Source of the DNA: Psychrobacter piscatorii
Lineage (GTDB): Bacteria > Pseudomonadota > Gammaproteobacteria > Pseudomonadales > Moraxellaceae
Length of the DNA stretch: 56,221 bases
Reading direction: 5' to 3'
Assembly (NCBI RefSeq): GCF_001444505.1
Contig: NZ_LNDJ01000047.1
Span: 1 to 56,221, forward strand
Shown: positions 1 through 7,890 of the stretch, piece after piece
Position numbering within the stretch: the stretch's first letter is position 1
Layout of the letters: each line of letters begins with the position of its first letter
The notes under the pieces: model-generated
The model's database searches: none
What the model saw: only the letters and a program-made list of their open reading frames with translations
What the model was told of the DNA's origin: nothing
Translations under genes and position numbers: made by a program

Positions 1-32
1 AGCAGTTACACAAAGTTTGGGAAACTCCCGAC

Positions 33-1208
33 CTAATAGATATGGTAAAGCCTTTCAATGACTTCATCTTGAGTCATGCCAGCCTCATTGAATATAAATA
101 CTTCAATATCATTCATAGCAGCCCGTAATCTTTTTTGACTGACTTGGATATATTGCAATGTCACATCATCTGATGATCTTGATGCTCTGTGATTAATCAG
201 TCTCTTAATAACTGAGATATTCAAATTCAAATCATCTGCTACTGTTGAAAATGTTCTACGCAAATCGTGAGGTGTGATATGAATGCCTGCCAGCTTACCA
301 ATATTCGTGTATTGCTTTGATATATCAGTAAGATTGCCATCACACTCTTTTATCCGTGAAGGGAATAGCCACGGCTCATCTTGCTTGTACTTATTACGAT
401 TATTGAGCATAGCGACCATCACTTTACCAAGCGGTACACTCAAAATATCGCTATTCTTTGTATCTAAAATAGTCATACAGCCGTGCTGTAAATCTATTGA
501 ATCCCAGCGCAAAGTATAGTTCTCGTTGGCGCGTATTCCTGTACATAAAAATAGCAGCATGATATCGCGGGCATTATTGCTATGCGGCATCATATTGTGA
601 AAATCCTCACTCTTAAAATCTAGCAGTACCTTCACGTAATGACCCATATTGTCATCACTCAGATGTCTGGTGCGCGGCTTAATAGTATTCCACGCCTTTT
701 TAGCAGTCAGTATCTCAACGGGGTTTGGCTTAATGATTGGCATTTCATTTTTATCTAAAAAGCTGAGCCGTGAAAAATTCCATATTGCACTAAGCGCTCT
801 AAATGTACCATTGGCTTGAGATAAGCTATGCTTGCTTAACTCTAAATGCTTATTAGTGATATCGCCTTGCATAATGTCATTCATAGAAATATCTAGCCAG
901 CATTCTAAGTTCCTATTTATCTGACGATTATAAGACTTGATAGACGAAACCTTGAGGGTTGGCTTACTCGCTAAGTAATAAGCATAAGCCTCTCTTAGTG
1001 TAGGGGCGGTCAATTCTGGCGCTGGCTTGTCGAATGGATCAATCCCTTGCATAAGGTCGCTTATGATAGACATCGACCTGTCACGAGCATCTTGTAGCGT
1101 TATATGAGAGCAGTCACTAAATACTTTGCGCTGTAATTTACCATCGATGCGCTTGTTAACTAGATAGCTTTTTGACGTCTTATTAGTCCTTACAGCAAAA
1201 CCATTCAC
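33..1208 (-). CDS. Tyrosine recombinase (integrase) of a second, neighbouring element
   Basis: This is a site-specific recombinase of the phage/island integrase family, lying just outside attL. Catalytic boxes are visible: box I Arg in TGIRANENYTLRW, HDLRRTF for His-x-x-Arg, a downstream LINHRAS motif and the nucleophile Tyr in QYIQ. The GTG at 1208 makes a 391-aa protein that begins in the middle of the N-terminal arm-binding domain. The same frame stays open upstream to 1371 and encodes the missing half of that domain (KFTKKFIDSL... region, about 1209-1304), but no ATG, GTG or TTG occurs there. The true start is therefore uncertain: a rare codon such as ATT at 1304, or a lost start. The gene reads away from the tRNA-derived attL, as expected for an element inserted earlier in the same tRNA. 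Confidence 0.85.
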   Translation of the reverse strand: MNGFAVRTNKTSKSYLVNKRIDGKLQRKVFSDCSHITLQDARDRSMSIISDLMQGIDPFDKPAPELTAPTLREAYAYYLASKPTLKVSSIKSYNRQINRNLECWLDISMNDIMQGDITNKHLELSKHSLSQANGTFRALSAIWNFSRLSFLDKNEMPIIKPNPVEILTAKKAWNTIKPRTRHLSDDNMGHYVKVLLDFKSEDFHNMMPHSNNARDIMLLFLCTGIRANENYTLRWDSIDLQHGCMTILDTKNSDILSVPLGKVMVAMLNNRNKYKQDEPWLFPSRIKECDGNLTDISKQYTNIGKLAGIHITPHDLRRTFSTVADDLNLNISVIKRLINHRASRSSDDVTLQYIQVSQKRLRAAMNDIEVFIFNEAGMTQDEVIERLYHIY

Positions 1209-1425
1209 AACCTCATCTTGATAGATGACTGACTTGTCAGAGTAGTCAAGGCTGTCGATAAATTTCTTTGTGAACTTGATTTTAGCCAGGTCAGCACTGC
1301 CAATTTTGTTATATGTTGCATAGCATGATAATAGATATTTACTAAAATGAGAAGTATACGCAAAGTATACCTAGAGAGGGGTTAGGGGGTTTAATACTAG
1401 CCAGCTAAAAACAGCAGACAACAAA

Positions 1426-1456
1426 AAACCCCGTAAACATTACGCTTGCGGGGTTT
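1426..1456 (-). terminator. Rho-independent terminator left of attL
   Basis: The hairpin has arms AAACCCCG (1426-1433) and CGGGGTTT (1449-1456). On the minus strand it is followed by TTTTTTGTTG. It lies where the minus-strand tRNA transcript would have ended before the prophage inserted. Confidence 0.75.
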
Positions 1457-1461
1457 GAATT

Positions 1462-1509
1462 TGGTGGGCCCAGTAGGACTTGAACCTACGACCAAAGGAT
1501 TATGAGTCC
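1462..1509. other. attL core (tRNA 3' part)
   Basis: The 48 bases are identical to 49564-49611 and diverge immediately on both sides. They correspond to the anticodon loop through the encoded CCA of the tRNA, with the 5' half missing. The copy is therefore an attachment-site remnant and not a tRNA gene. Confidence 0.95.
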
Positions 1510-1519
1510 GCATATAAAT

Positions 1520-1617
1520 GTATCACTCAGTTTACTGCAGTTAACTTTACAATCAAGTTATGTAAGTAATATCAGTTACTTAGGTTTATTGACTGCAAAA
1601 AAGTATCACTCAGTTTA
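1520..1617. repeat. 15-bp direct repeats near attL, candidate integrase arm sites
   Basis: GTATCACTCAGTTTA occurs at 1520-1534 and again at 1603-1617, 83 bp apart, between attL and the integrase gene. Repeats in this place are typical of arm-type integrase or excisionase binding sites. That role is inferred. Confidence 0.55.
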
Positions 1618-1635
1618 TGGCAATTTACTTCATAT

Positions 1636-1680
1636 GTGATTACTATATGATTACTTTTTACAAAATAGATTAGTAATCAC
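1636..1680. promoter_or_regulatory. Inverted repeat and arm-type repeat before int
   Basis: GTGATTACTA (1636-1645) and its perfect inverse TAGTAATCAC (1671-1680) flank the int start codon region, with a further TGATTAC at 1648-1654. The block 1638-1662 recurs at 49466-49490 next to attR with 24 of 25 bases identical. It is therefore probably an integrase arm site that also allows autoregulation of int. No clear Shine-Dalgarno sequence precedes the ATG at 1681. Confidence 0.6.
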
Positions 1681-2931
1681 ATGGAAGCCAAACTAACCAC
1701 TGCAAAAATTGAAAAGCTAGATCCGCAGGACAAACAATACTTCGTCTGGGATGTGAAGTTTACAGGTCTAGGCTTACGCATTTCACCTGGAGGCAGTAAA
1801 GCATTTATCTATCAGGGTAGGGTTGGCGGTACCGGCACACCTAAACGTATCACCTTGGGTAAATTTCCTATTATGAGTTTGCAAGATGCTATCGATGCTG
1901 CATCTGAGGCTAGTAAACAGTTAGCATCTGGCATTGATCCAAGTCGCACCAAAGCCGACAACCTAGCTAAGAATAAAGCCTTTGCGCGCGAGCAAGTACG
2001 CAAGCAGCTGACTTTTGGTGACCTGTTCACGCACTATATCGACACTCATAAATCTGAATGGTCAAAGACTTATCTTAATGATCATTATCAAGCGGCGCGC
2101 CCGCACTTGACAGACAAGCCTTATATGCCTCAGCCAATTGGTAATATATGGGAAGTGTCACTTGCTGAGCTCACGCCTGATTTCGTTGAAACGTGGATTC
2201 GTAAAGAAAATGAGACACGCGCTACTACAATGGCCAAAAACTTTCGTATGTTCAAAGCCTGTGCGAATTGGGCAGAGGATACAGACAAGTATGCAGGGCT
2301 GATACCCAACAAAACATACAACAGCCGCAAGGTTAATAAGTCTGTGCAAAGTGTGCGTGCTCATAAAGGCGCATTACAAAAGCAGCAGTTAGAAACTTGG
2401 TTTGGCGTAGTCGACCAAATTGATGAGGTACAGCGGGCAGCTTTAATCTGCATGTTGATGAACGGATCTCGCCCAGGTGAGATGCTGCAGCTTAAATGGA
2501 CTGACATAGATTTTGAATGGAATACTATTAAGATTGTCGACAAGGTTGACCAGTGGGAGCGAATTATTCCACTGACGCCTTTTACCAAGCAAACAATACA
2601 AAACTTGCCGCGTGTGAATGAATTTGTTTTTGGGAGTAAAGTAAAGCAGGAAGGATATATTGAAATTACCAAGAAATATCGGACGCTGCTTGTAGAGAGT
2701 GGGTTACCAAGCCTGCCGCCAAAAGCCATGCGCAAATCATTCAGGACATTGTCTGAGTGGGTAGATGTACCGCGTGGAATAGTAAACCAAGTCATGGGCC
2801 ATCGTCCAAGTGCAATTGATGAGAAGCACTACGTAGATAGACCCATTGATTTGTTGAGAATGTGGCATGGGAGGATTGAGCAATTCATACTAAAAGAGGC
2901 CGGTATAAATACCGACCATCTTTATGATTAA
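1681..2931 (+). CDS. int: Prophage integrase (tyrosine recombinase, P4-type)
   Basis: The 416-aa integrase catalyses recombination between attP and the tRNA attB. The N-terminal residues 1-90 form the DUF4102-type arm-binding domain (LGLRISPGGSKAFIYQ...RITLGKFP). A core-binding SAM-like domain spans about residues 105-210 and the catalytic domain about 230-400. Visible catalytic elements are Arg in MNGSRPGEML, MRKSFRT (a Lys takes the usual His place of HxxR), MGHRPSA and Tyr in EKHYVDRP. The gene lies 171 bp from attL, the normal place for a tRNA-targeting integrase. Its stop overlaps the 3' end of the convergent excisionase-like gene by 4 bp. Confidence 0.93.
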   Translation: MEAKLTTAKIEKLDPQDKQYFVWDVKFTGLGLRISPGGSKAFIYQGRVGGTGTPKRITLGKFPIMSLQDAIDAASEASKQLASGIDPSRTKADNLAKNKAFAREQVRKQLTFGDLFTHYIDTHKSEWSKTYLNDHYQAARPHLTDKPYMPQPIGNIWEVSLAELTPDFVETWIRKENETRATTMAKNFRMFKACANWAEDTDKYAGLIPNKTYNSRKVNKSVQSVRAHKGALQKQQLETWFGVVDQIDEVQRAALICMLMNGSRPGEMLQLKWTDIDFEWNTIKIVDKVDQWERIIPLTPFTKQTIQNLPRVNEFVFGSKVKQEGYIEITKKYRTLLVESGLPSLPPKAMRKSFRTLSEWVDVPRGIVNQVMGHRPSAIDEKHYVDRPIDLLRMWHGRIEQFILKEAGINTDHLYD

Positions 2932-3227
2932 AGGTCCAACAAATTACGTATGTCACGCATACGCCAGTAAGGTGTGCCATTGATACGCTTTGGTTGTATT
3001 GGCCCATTGCTTTGACTGGACCAATTACGCAACGTGGCTGCACTATAACCAAGCATACTGGCAGCATAGATATGATTTACGTGCGGTGCACCCGCATAGA
3101 TGGCGGTATGCAAAAGCTTTTCGCCATCGTAATTTAGCTCTTTAAAAGCAAAGGTAACGAGCTCACGACCACGTTTACCAGACTTCTTGAGCGCTTCAAC
3201 ATCAATATCAGTTTCAATTGTGGCCAT
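2928..3227 (-). CDS. Excisionase-like HTH DNA-binding protein
   Basis: The 99-aa protein has a predicted winged-HTH/MerR-like segment (AASMLGYSAATLRNWSS... then PYWRMRDIRNLLDL). This resembles helix-turn-helix excisionases and other phage DNA-bending factors. It is the last gene of the leftward early operon and abuts the integrase gene tail to tail, which is where an Xis would lie. Its role in directional excision is inferred from position and fold type, because the sequence gives no family-specific signature. Its start overlaps the stop of the next upstream gene by 14 bp. Confidence 0.6.
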   Translation of the reverse strand: MATIETDIDVEALKKSGKRGRELVTFAFKELNYDGEKLLHTAIYAGAPHVNHIYAASMLGYSAATLRNWSSQSNGPIQPKRINGTPYWRMRDIRNLLDL

Positions 3228-3486
3228 TGGTAGTCACCTCGCTTAATGGGTAAGAGTTTATCAAGTAGTCACGTAAACGAATTGCCTCATCTTTTGGTAG
3301 TTTGAGTTCTGCATTATCACAACGTAGCACCGCTTGGCTTTCCGTATGTAGGGTTGCGTTCCCTAGCGTTACGCTTAATGAGTCGTCCATCCAGCGCCAT
3401 GCTGACATTTGTTCTTTACGCTCGTGAATACCTAGCGCTTTATTGCGTTGGTAGATGAATGGCGGTAGTTCAGAGTTATTACTCAC
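3214..3486 (-). CDS. Hypothetical phage protein (90 aa)
   Basis: No family is recognised. The chosen start is the GTG at 3486, because AAGGAG lies 7 bases upstream and the GTG sits in the sequence GTGAGTAA, overlapping the stop of the preceding small gene. A longer frame from a TTG at 3543 would bury that gene. The protein is small and mixed-charge, with a C-terminal helix (PKDEAIRLRDYLINSYPL). It is part of the compact leftward operon. Confidence 0.55.
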   Translation of the reverse strand: MSNNSELPPFIYQRNKALGIHERKEQMSAWRWMDDSLSVTLGNATLHTESQAVLRCDNAELKLPKDEAIRLRDYLINSYPLSEVTTNGHN

Positions 3487-3598
3487 AGTCGCTCTCCTTG
3501 CTTGCGCCACACGTCTCACAAACGCTTGGCCATCCCAAATCAACTTCTAGCAGCTCAGCGGCTAGGGCTTCCATTTCTTCTTCTGTATGTGTTGTCAT
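3479..3598 (-). CDS. Small CxxC protein (39 aa)
   Basis: The ORF begins MTTHTEEEMEALAAELL and ends with a CETCGASKESDCE tail holding one CxxC pair plus a further Cys. It overlaps the start of the downstream gene (GTGAGTAA) and the stop of the upstream one (3595), which is the typical coupling of this operon. Function is unknown. The acidic helix and Cys pair resemble small phage zinc-binding accessory proteins. Confidence 0.5.
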   Translation of the reverse strand: MTTHTEEEMEALAAELLEVDLGWPSVCETCGASKESDCE

Positions 3599-4062
3599 AG
3601 TCCGACTTCCTTAGCTGTGAATGGCTCGCCTGTTTTTGGATTGATAGCTATCGCAAAAGGCCACTCCATATCAAAGTCATGATTGACAACAAATTTACCT
3701 GAATCGTGGTTGAATCCTACAGCTACCCAATACTGACGGTCATGTTCTAGTGCTGCTTCATCAGATATGTCACTAACAATTACAATGGTTAGCTCGTTGT
3801 TCTTCTCAAGCATGGTGCGACATAGATCGCTACCCTTCAGCGGCTCATGACCAGGACAACCACCACCAAAAACATCAAACCCTTCGCAGTCGTCGCCAGC
3901 TGGCATAACCGTGTGACCCTTGGACAATAATTTTTTTAGTTCAATTCTTGCTTCAGCGTCAGATAAGGGCTTACCGTTTTCGTCCTGCAAAAAGTCGATA
4001 GTGCCGACGCGGTTGTTGCGTAGGCATCCTGCTATCGATTGCTTCATGTGAAAAATGGTCAT
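3595..4062 (-). CDS. Hypothetical phage protein (155 aa)
   Basis: No domain is recognised. The start has AAGGA at a good distance (AAGGATAAAAATA-ATG). The middle contains a Gly-rich stretch (FDVFGGGCPGHEPL) and three Cys residues. The C-terminal half is rich in beta-type residues (YWVAVGFNHDSGKFVVNH). It lies in the leftward early operon between two other unknown genes, and an early, non-structural role is inferred from that position only. Confidence 0.6.
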   Translation of the reverse strand: MTIFHMKQSIAGCLRNNRVGTIDFLQDENGKPLSDAEARIELKKLLSKGHTVMPAGDDCEGFDVFGGGCPGHEPLKGSDLCRTMLEKNNELTIVIVSDISDEAALEHDRQYWVAVGFNHDSGKFVVNHDFDMEWPFAIAINPKTGEPFTAKEVGL

Positions 4063-4074
4063 TATTTTTATCCT

Positions 4075-4485
4075 TCACGCATAAATGCGTATGTAAGAGT
4101 TATCAAAATCAACATCGTCGTGTCCTTTCGACATTTTGTCTGCCATCTGTGCGGCAAGGTCAACGATATTCTCTTTTGCTATTTCGGTTTCTGTGGCCCA
4201 TTCGAGCTCAGCAGGTTCAATACTTTTATCAAACTTAAAGAGCTTGACACCTACCAAGTAGCGGCGCGGGTTCTTAAATATCTGATAGCTATTCTTTAAC
4301 CAATCGCCACAGCGAATCACGTTCTTACGTATCGTTTCATCGTCTGTTTCTTCCTTGAACGATAGCTGCATGTAGCCAGTAAATTCTTTGATAAATTCGC
4401 CAGCTTCACGTTTTTGTTGTTTCGCCTGATTACGTTTTTTAACTTTGGCAGCTTTGCGCTTGTCACGGTTTTTAAGTTTTGGCAT
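4075..4485 (-). CDS. Hypothetical basic phage protein (136 aa)
   Basis: The first 30 residues are almost all Lys, Arg, Gln and Ala (KNRDKRKAAKVKKRNQAKQQ) and suggest a nucleic-acid-binding tail. The rest is acidic and helical. A GAGG Shine-Dalgarno precedes the ATG. The gene lies directly downstream of the helicase gene, so a partner role in DNA transactions is possible. No family is recognised. Confidence 0.6.
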   Translation of the reverse strand: MPKLKNRDKRKAAKVKKRNQAKQQKREAGEFIKEFTGYMQLSFKEETDDETIRKNVIRCGDWLKNSYQIFKNPRRYLVGVKLFKFDKSIEPAELEWATETEIAKENIVDLAAQMADKMSKGHDDVDFDNSYIRIYA

Positions 4486-4495
4486 TGTTGATACC

Positions 4496-6220
4496 TCAAA
4501 ATGGAATCAAGTCGTCAGCTTCTGACTGACTTGTAATTGGTTTATAGCTAATGACCTTTGGCATGTTTGGCGTATTGCCGTATTGATACTTTTTAACCTG
4601 CCAAAATTTGCCTTGCGGATCACGTTGGCACATGATGCGAGTTGGTAGAGCGATAGTGCCTTGACTTGGATCATGGATAGTCTCAAGCGCTTCGTCTACG
4701 GTAAATGGCATGTCAGCATGTGGCATATGGTCGGTCCACCATTGGCAACCCATACGCAAAGCAAAGCCTTCATGTTCAAAGCACTTCCATTCGCTAATTG
4801 GTTCTTCTAATTCGCTGTAGAAGTAATCAATCCGCATGGTTGGCGGTTTACCATTTTTGCCAGGGTGTTTGTAATAGCCAATTTGCTGCACATCAAACCA
4901 TTCTTCAGGCGGCGCTTGAAAACCGTGCAAAGGCATTGCTTGACCTGCTTTGAAACCGTGCGGGTCTTTGCTATCACTTGGCATGAAAGCGCCACACTCT
5001 TGGCACTCATCAAGATGAATAGGGTTAGGGTTGCCGCAATCAGGACAATACTTGAACGGAGCACCTTGCTCAGTCGTGCTGTTTTGCTTATTACGACCTT
5101 TGATCAAGTTGACTGGACCTAAGTCACGAGTGGTCGACGTATAGTCCAGCCACAAGCAATCCTTTTTACCGTCAGCTATTCGCATACCACGTCCTGCAAT
5201 CTGTACGTATAAGACTGGCGACTTGGTAGGACGGAGTAGGGCTATAAGGTCAGTCTCAGGCGCATCAAATCCAGTGGTCAAACAAGCCACATTCACTAGG
5301 CAGTCGATACCGTCAGGGTGCTCATGTGGCAGCTTATAATCTAGCAATATGGCATCACGTAGGCTTGCGCGTGTCTTGCTTGTGACGATACTTGCCTTGA
5401 TAGTGCCACGGCTTTTTATCTCATCAAGCACTGCTTGAGCGTGAGCAATGGTGACGCAGAATACGAGCCACTTGTTACGCTCACCGCCACGAGTAAACAT
5501 ATCATCAACTGTTGAGCGAATAATGGTAGGATCAATAACCGCGCCTTCCAAGTCTTTGATCACATAATCGCCGCCAGCAACTTTGACGTTGGTTGTATCG
5601 ATAGTTTCAGGGGTGGCAGTATCAATAATAAGCGGGGCAAGATAGCCTTGTTCCAGTAATTCATCCATCGATACGCGCGTGGCAGTACCTTTAAATAAAG
5701 GGTCCTTACCTTGCCATAGCCATACACCATCACCGCGAAAAGGCGTGCCAGTAAAGCCGATAACACAGAGATAAGGACTGCCAAATTCTTTTAGATTACT
5801 GATAAAGGTACGGTACATACCCGCATTGTCAGTATTGACGTTATGACACTCATCAACGACCAGTAGATTGACCGTGCCAAGCTCATGAGCTCGTTTTGCA
5901 ATACTGCCAATGGTTGCAAAGATGATTTGGCTTTCTACGTCTTTTTGACCTAATGCAGCACTGCAAACACCCGCTGGTGCTTCGGGCCATATTGCACGCA
6001 ACTTGTCTAAGTTTTGCTGGCATAGTTCCTTACTTGCGACACACATAACAATGCGCGTCTGTGGGTACTGCTCAATAGCACGTCGGCAAAATTCAGCAAT
6101 GATGATCGACTTACCGGCACCGACACAAGCATCGACAACAGGATTGCCGTCAGGGTGACGATTCAGCCAATCGTACAATTCAGTGAGCGTGCGCTCTTGG
6201 TAGTTTCTTAGCTTATACAT
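4496..6220 (-). CDS. SF2 DEAD/DEAH-box helicase
   Basis: The 574-aa ATP-dependent helicase or translocase belongs to superfamily 2 (ResIII/Helicase_C). Walker A is VGAGKS at residues 33-38, motif II is DECH at 123-126 and motif III is TGTP at 157-160. The second RecA lobe carries a QIAGRGMR motif VI. A zinc ribbon (YCPDCGNPNP...CQEC) lies at about residue 390-415. Such helicases are common in early operons of Moraxellaceae and related phages, where they act in replication or recombination. AAGGAAA precedes the ATG, and the 5' end overlaps the upstream zinc-ribbon gene by 8 bp. Confidence 0.9.
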   Translation of the reverse strand: MYKLRNYQERTLTELYDWLNRHPDGNPVVDACVGAGKSIIIAEFCRRAIEQYPQTRIVMCVASKELCQQNLDKLRAIWPEAPAGVCSAALGQKDVESQIIFATIGSIAKRAHELGTVNLLVVDECHNVNTDNAGMYRTFISNLKEFGSPYLCVIGFTGTPFRGDGVWLWQGKDPLFKGTATRVSMDELLEQGYLAPLIIDTATPETIDTTNVKVAGGDYVIKDLEGAVIDPTIIRSTVDDMFTRGGERNKWLVFCVTIAHAQAVLDEIKSRGTIKASIVTSKTRASLRDAILLDYKLPHEHPDGIDCLVNVACLTTGFDAPETDLIALLRPTKSPVLYVQIAGRGMRIADGKKDCLWLDYTSTTRDLGPVNLIKGRNKQNSTTEQGAPFKYCPDCGNPNPIHLDECQECGAFMPSDSKDPHGFKAGQAMPLHGFQAPPEEWFDVQQIGYYKHPGKNGKPPTMRIDYFYSELEEPISEWKCFEHEGFALRMGCQWWTDHMPHADMPFTVDEALETIHDPSQGTIALPTRIMCQRDPQGKFWQVKKYQYGNTPNMPKVISYKPITSQSEADDLIPF

Positions 6221-6569
6221 TATTATTTCCTTGTATTTCTGCGTGAGTTTCCCAAAGCGTTGGCTCTTTGATTTTGATTTCTGTCATCTGGTCGCAGTGG
6301 TGACACTTTGTTCTTTTCTTGTTTTCAAGTCTGCGAGCGACTATCTGATTGCGAGCAAAATCACGCTTGGTGTCTTCCGCGTATTTATCCAATCGTTTAG
6401 CCCAGTCATCTAACGCATCTGAATAGCCCATGATTGCATCAAACGGATCAAGCACTACCTCGCAATCTCTACAAGTTATTTGTTTGTTGGCTCTATCGAT
6501 GTTGATGCTGTTGTGCTCGCATGACGTGACAACTTGATATTCTTTTTTCTTAAACTTAATGATACTCAT
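6213..6569 (-). CDS. Zinc-ribbon phage protein (118 aa)
   Basis: Two Cys/His clusters are visible: CEHNSINIDRANKQITCRDC near the N-terminus and CHHCDQ about 75 residues later, so the protein probably binds zinc. The centre is helical and charged. GAGGGGAAG is a strong ribosome site. The gene overlaps the nuclease gene upstream by 4 bp and the helicase gene downstream by 8 bp, which suggests coordinated production with those DNA-processing enzymes. Function is otherwise unknown. Confidence 0.65.
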   Translation of the reverse strand: MSIIKFKKKEYQVVTSCEHNSINIDRANKQITCRDCEVVLDPFDAIMGYSDALDDWAKRLDKYAEDTKRDFARNQIVARRLENKKRTKCHHCDQMTEIKIKEPTLWETHAEIQGNNNV

Positions 6570-7573
6570 AACTTCCCCTCATATTCTGCTTGGCTAACAA
6601 TCGAGCCGTTGCCGTTGTTCACGTAGCAATCACTGTCACCTGTGCGGCAGTACCAAACTACAGTTGCGCCAAGTGCTGTTTCTTCAGCTTCTAGCACGCT
6701 TAGATTTGGCAGCAATTGCGGTACCCATCTATGTTCGCTACAGCCTTCTAACTGTTGCTCGTAGGGCAATGTGCTATTACGTAGCTCGCACAACCATGAG
6801 CCATCATCTTGTGGCGTACTGTGTATGCAAGTACGGCAATTGACGTTTGGTAGCGGATTAGGAATAACATCGGCACCGCCATGGCAATAGTCAGAGTAGG
6901 GACAGAATTTACACTCGAACCAATCGGGCTTATCACTGATTCGCATTGGTGGTTCTTCAGCAAAGATGATGCGACGGGCGCGGTCAATGTAATGATCAGC
7001 TTTCGCTTTGTCGTACTCGATGCGCTCTGCGTAAAGCGTGTCATCATTCTTATTCTTAGCAAGATAAAACGCGCGCGTAAGGCCAAGGCCTTGCATATAG
7101 ACTTGCACCTGTGCAAAGTGCATCGGTTTTGACTTCTCAACGCCGTCCTTTAGTAACAGCTTGAATGATTTATCGTTATGCGTTTTAAACTCGCATAAGT
7201 GCCAAGTTTTAGGTGCTTCCTTGATGCCAATAGCGACGCCATCCGCATGACCGCGAAAGTGTCCGCCATGGAATTGCACGCCAAACTGTTGGCCAGTACG
7301 ATCATCTATCTCATAAACTTCAATACCAGCATCGGTCATATTTTTGACCATGCGCGGTTCTTCTAAGTGACCAGTTTCAAACAAGCGTAGCAAGCGGCCG
7401 TCAAATTCTTCAAAATGAACCCAGCGGAAGTCGTACCACAATTGACGGGCGCATGACTTGCCAATGATAGACCCCCCAAGGTAACGTCTTGGTGAGTCGC
7501 TATGCTTGGCTTTGATGCCGTCATATAAGGCGTCAACTGTGGTCGGTGGGGTGTGCTTGGTTAAATCAGCCAT
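6566..7573 (-). CDS. Cas4-like PD-(D/E)XK nuclease with Fe-S cysteines
   Basis: The 335-aa nuclease is of the AddB/Cas4-like branch. Motifs seen are SIIGKSCARQLWYD (residues 35-48), GHLEE (68-72), GHADG with Asp111, EFK (128-130) and QVQVYM. Cys41 with Cys220, Cys223 and Cys229 has the spacing expected for a 4Fe-4S cluster. A second Cys cluster (CRTC...C...C) follows near the C-terminus. It probably acts as a DNA exonuclease preparing ends for the Sak4/SSB module. The ATG at 7573 is preferred over one 24 codons upstream, because GGAGG lies 8 bases before it and the upstream start would overlap a small gene. Confidence 0.85.
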   Translation of the reverse strand: MADLTKHTPPTTVDALYDGIKAKHSDSPRRYLGGSIIGKSCARQLWYDFRWVHFEEFDGRLLRLFETGHLEEPRMVKNMTDAGIEVYEIDDRTGQQFGVQFHGGHFRGHADGVAIGIKEAPKTWHLCEFKTHNDKSFKLLLKDGVEKSKPMHFAQVQVYMQGLGLTRAFYLAKNKNDDTLYAERIEYDKAKADHYIDRARRIIFAEEPPMRISDKPDWFECKFCPYSDYCHGGADVIPNPLPNVNCRTCIHSTPQDDGSWLCELRNSTLPYEQQLEGCSEHRWVPQLLPNLSVLEAEETALGATVVWYCRTGDSDCYVNNGNGSIVSQAEYEGKL

Positions 7574-7754
7574 TGGTTTTGCCTCCATCAAACAAGTGCA
7601 CGTTTGAGCTTCTATACTTGCGCGTGGAATTCTTATCGTCTGCAAGTTTGCCCGTCATGTTTTTGGCCTTGCGGTGAGGGTTGTACTTGAGCCAAAAATC
7701 ACCGGCTATCGTCGATACCTTGTTTTTTTTGGTTTGATTCGTTTGTAGAGCCAT
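7566..7754 (-). CDS. Small basic phage protein (62 aa)
   Basis: The ATG at 7754 has AAGGA upstream. The stop overlaps the nuclease start by 8 bp. The product is Lys/Asn-rich (ALQTNQTKKNKVSTIAG...) with net positive charge and might bind nucleic acid. No family is recognised. Confidence 0.5.
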   Translation of the reverse strand: MALQTNQTKKNKVSTIAGDFWLKYNPHRKAKNMTGKLADDKNSTRKYRSSNVHLFDGGKTNG

Positions 7755-7856
7755 CGTTTCATTCCTTATGTTCGTTTTAGTTTGCGTTCATTTTGAGGTG
7801 CCAACTGGTTCGACTGTGTGATTAACTACACCCAATTGACACATAAAAATAAAGGC

Positions 7857-7880
7857 GGGTAAGCGGTGGACTGCTTACCC
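7857..7880 (-). terminator. Hairpin after the DUF2303 gene
   Basis: Arms GGGTAAGC (7857-7864) and GCTTACCC (7873-7880) are perfect. On the minus strand a T-rich stretch follows (GCCTTTATTTTTA). It could act as a leaky terminator between the 7891-8724 gene and the nuclease genes. Confidence 0.5.
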
Positions 7881-7890
7881 TAGTGTTTTA

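Noticed and set aside
1462..1509. A tRNA-like sequence at attL
   Set aside because: It holds only the 3' part from the anticodon loop onward. The D arm and 5' acceptor strand are missing, so it cannot be a functional tRNA.
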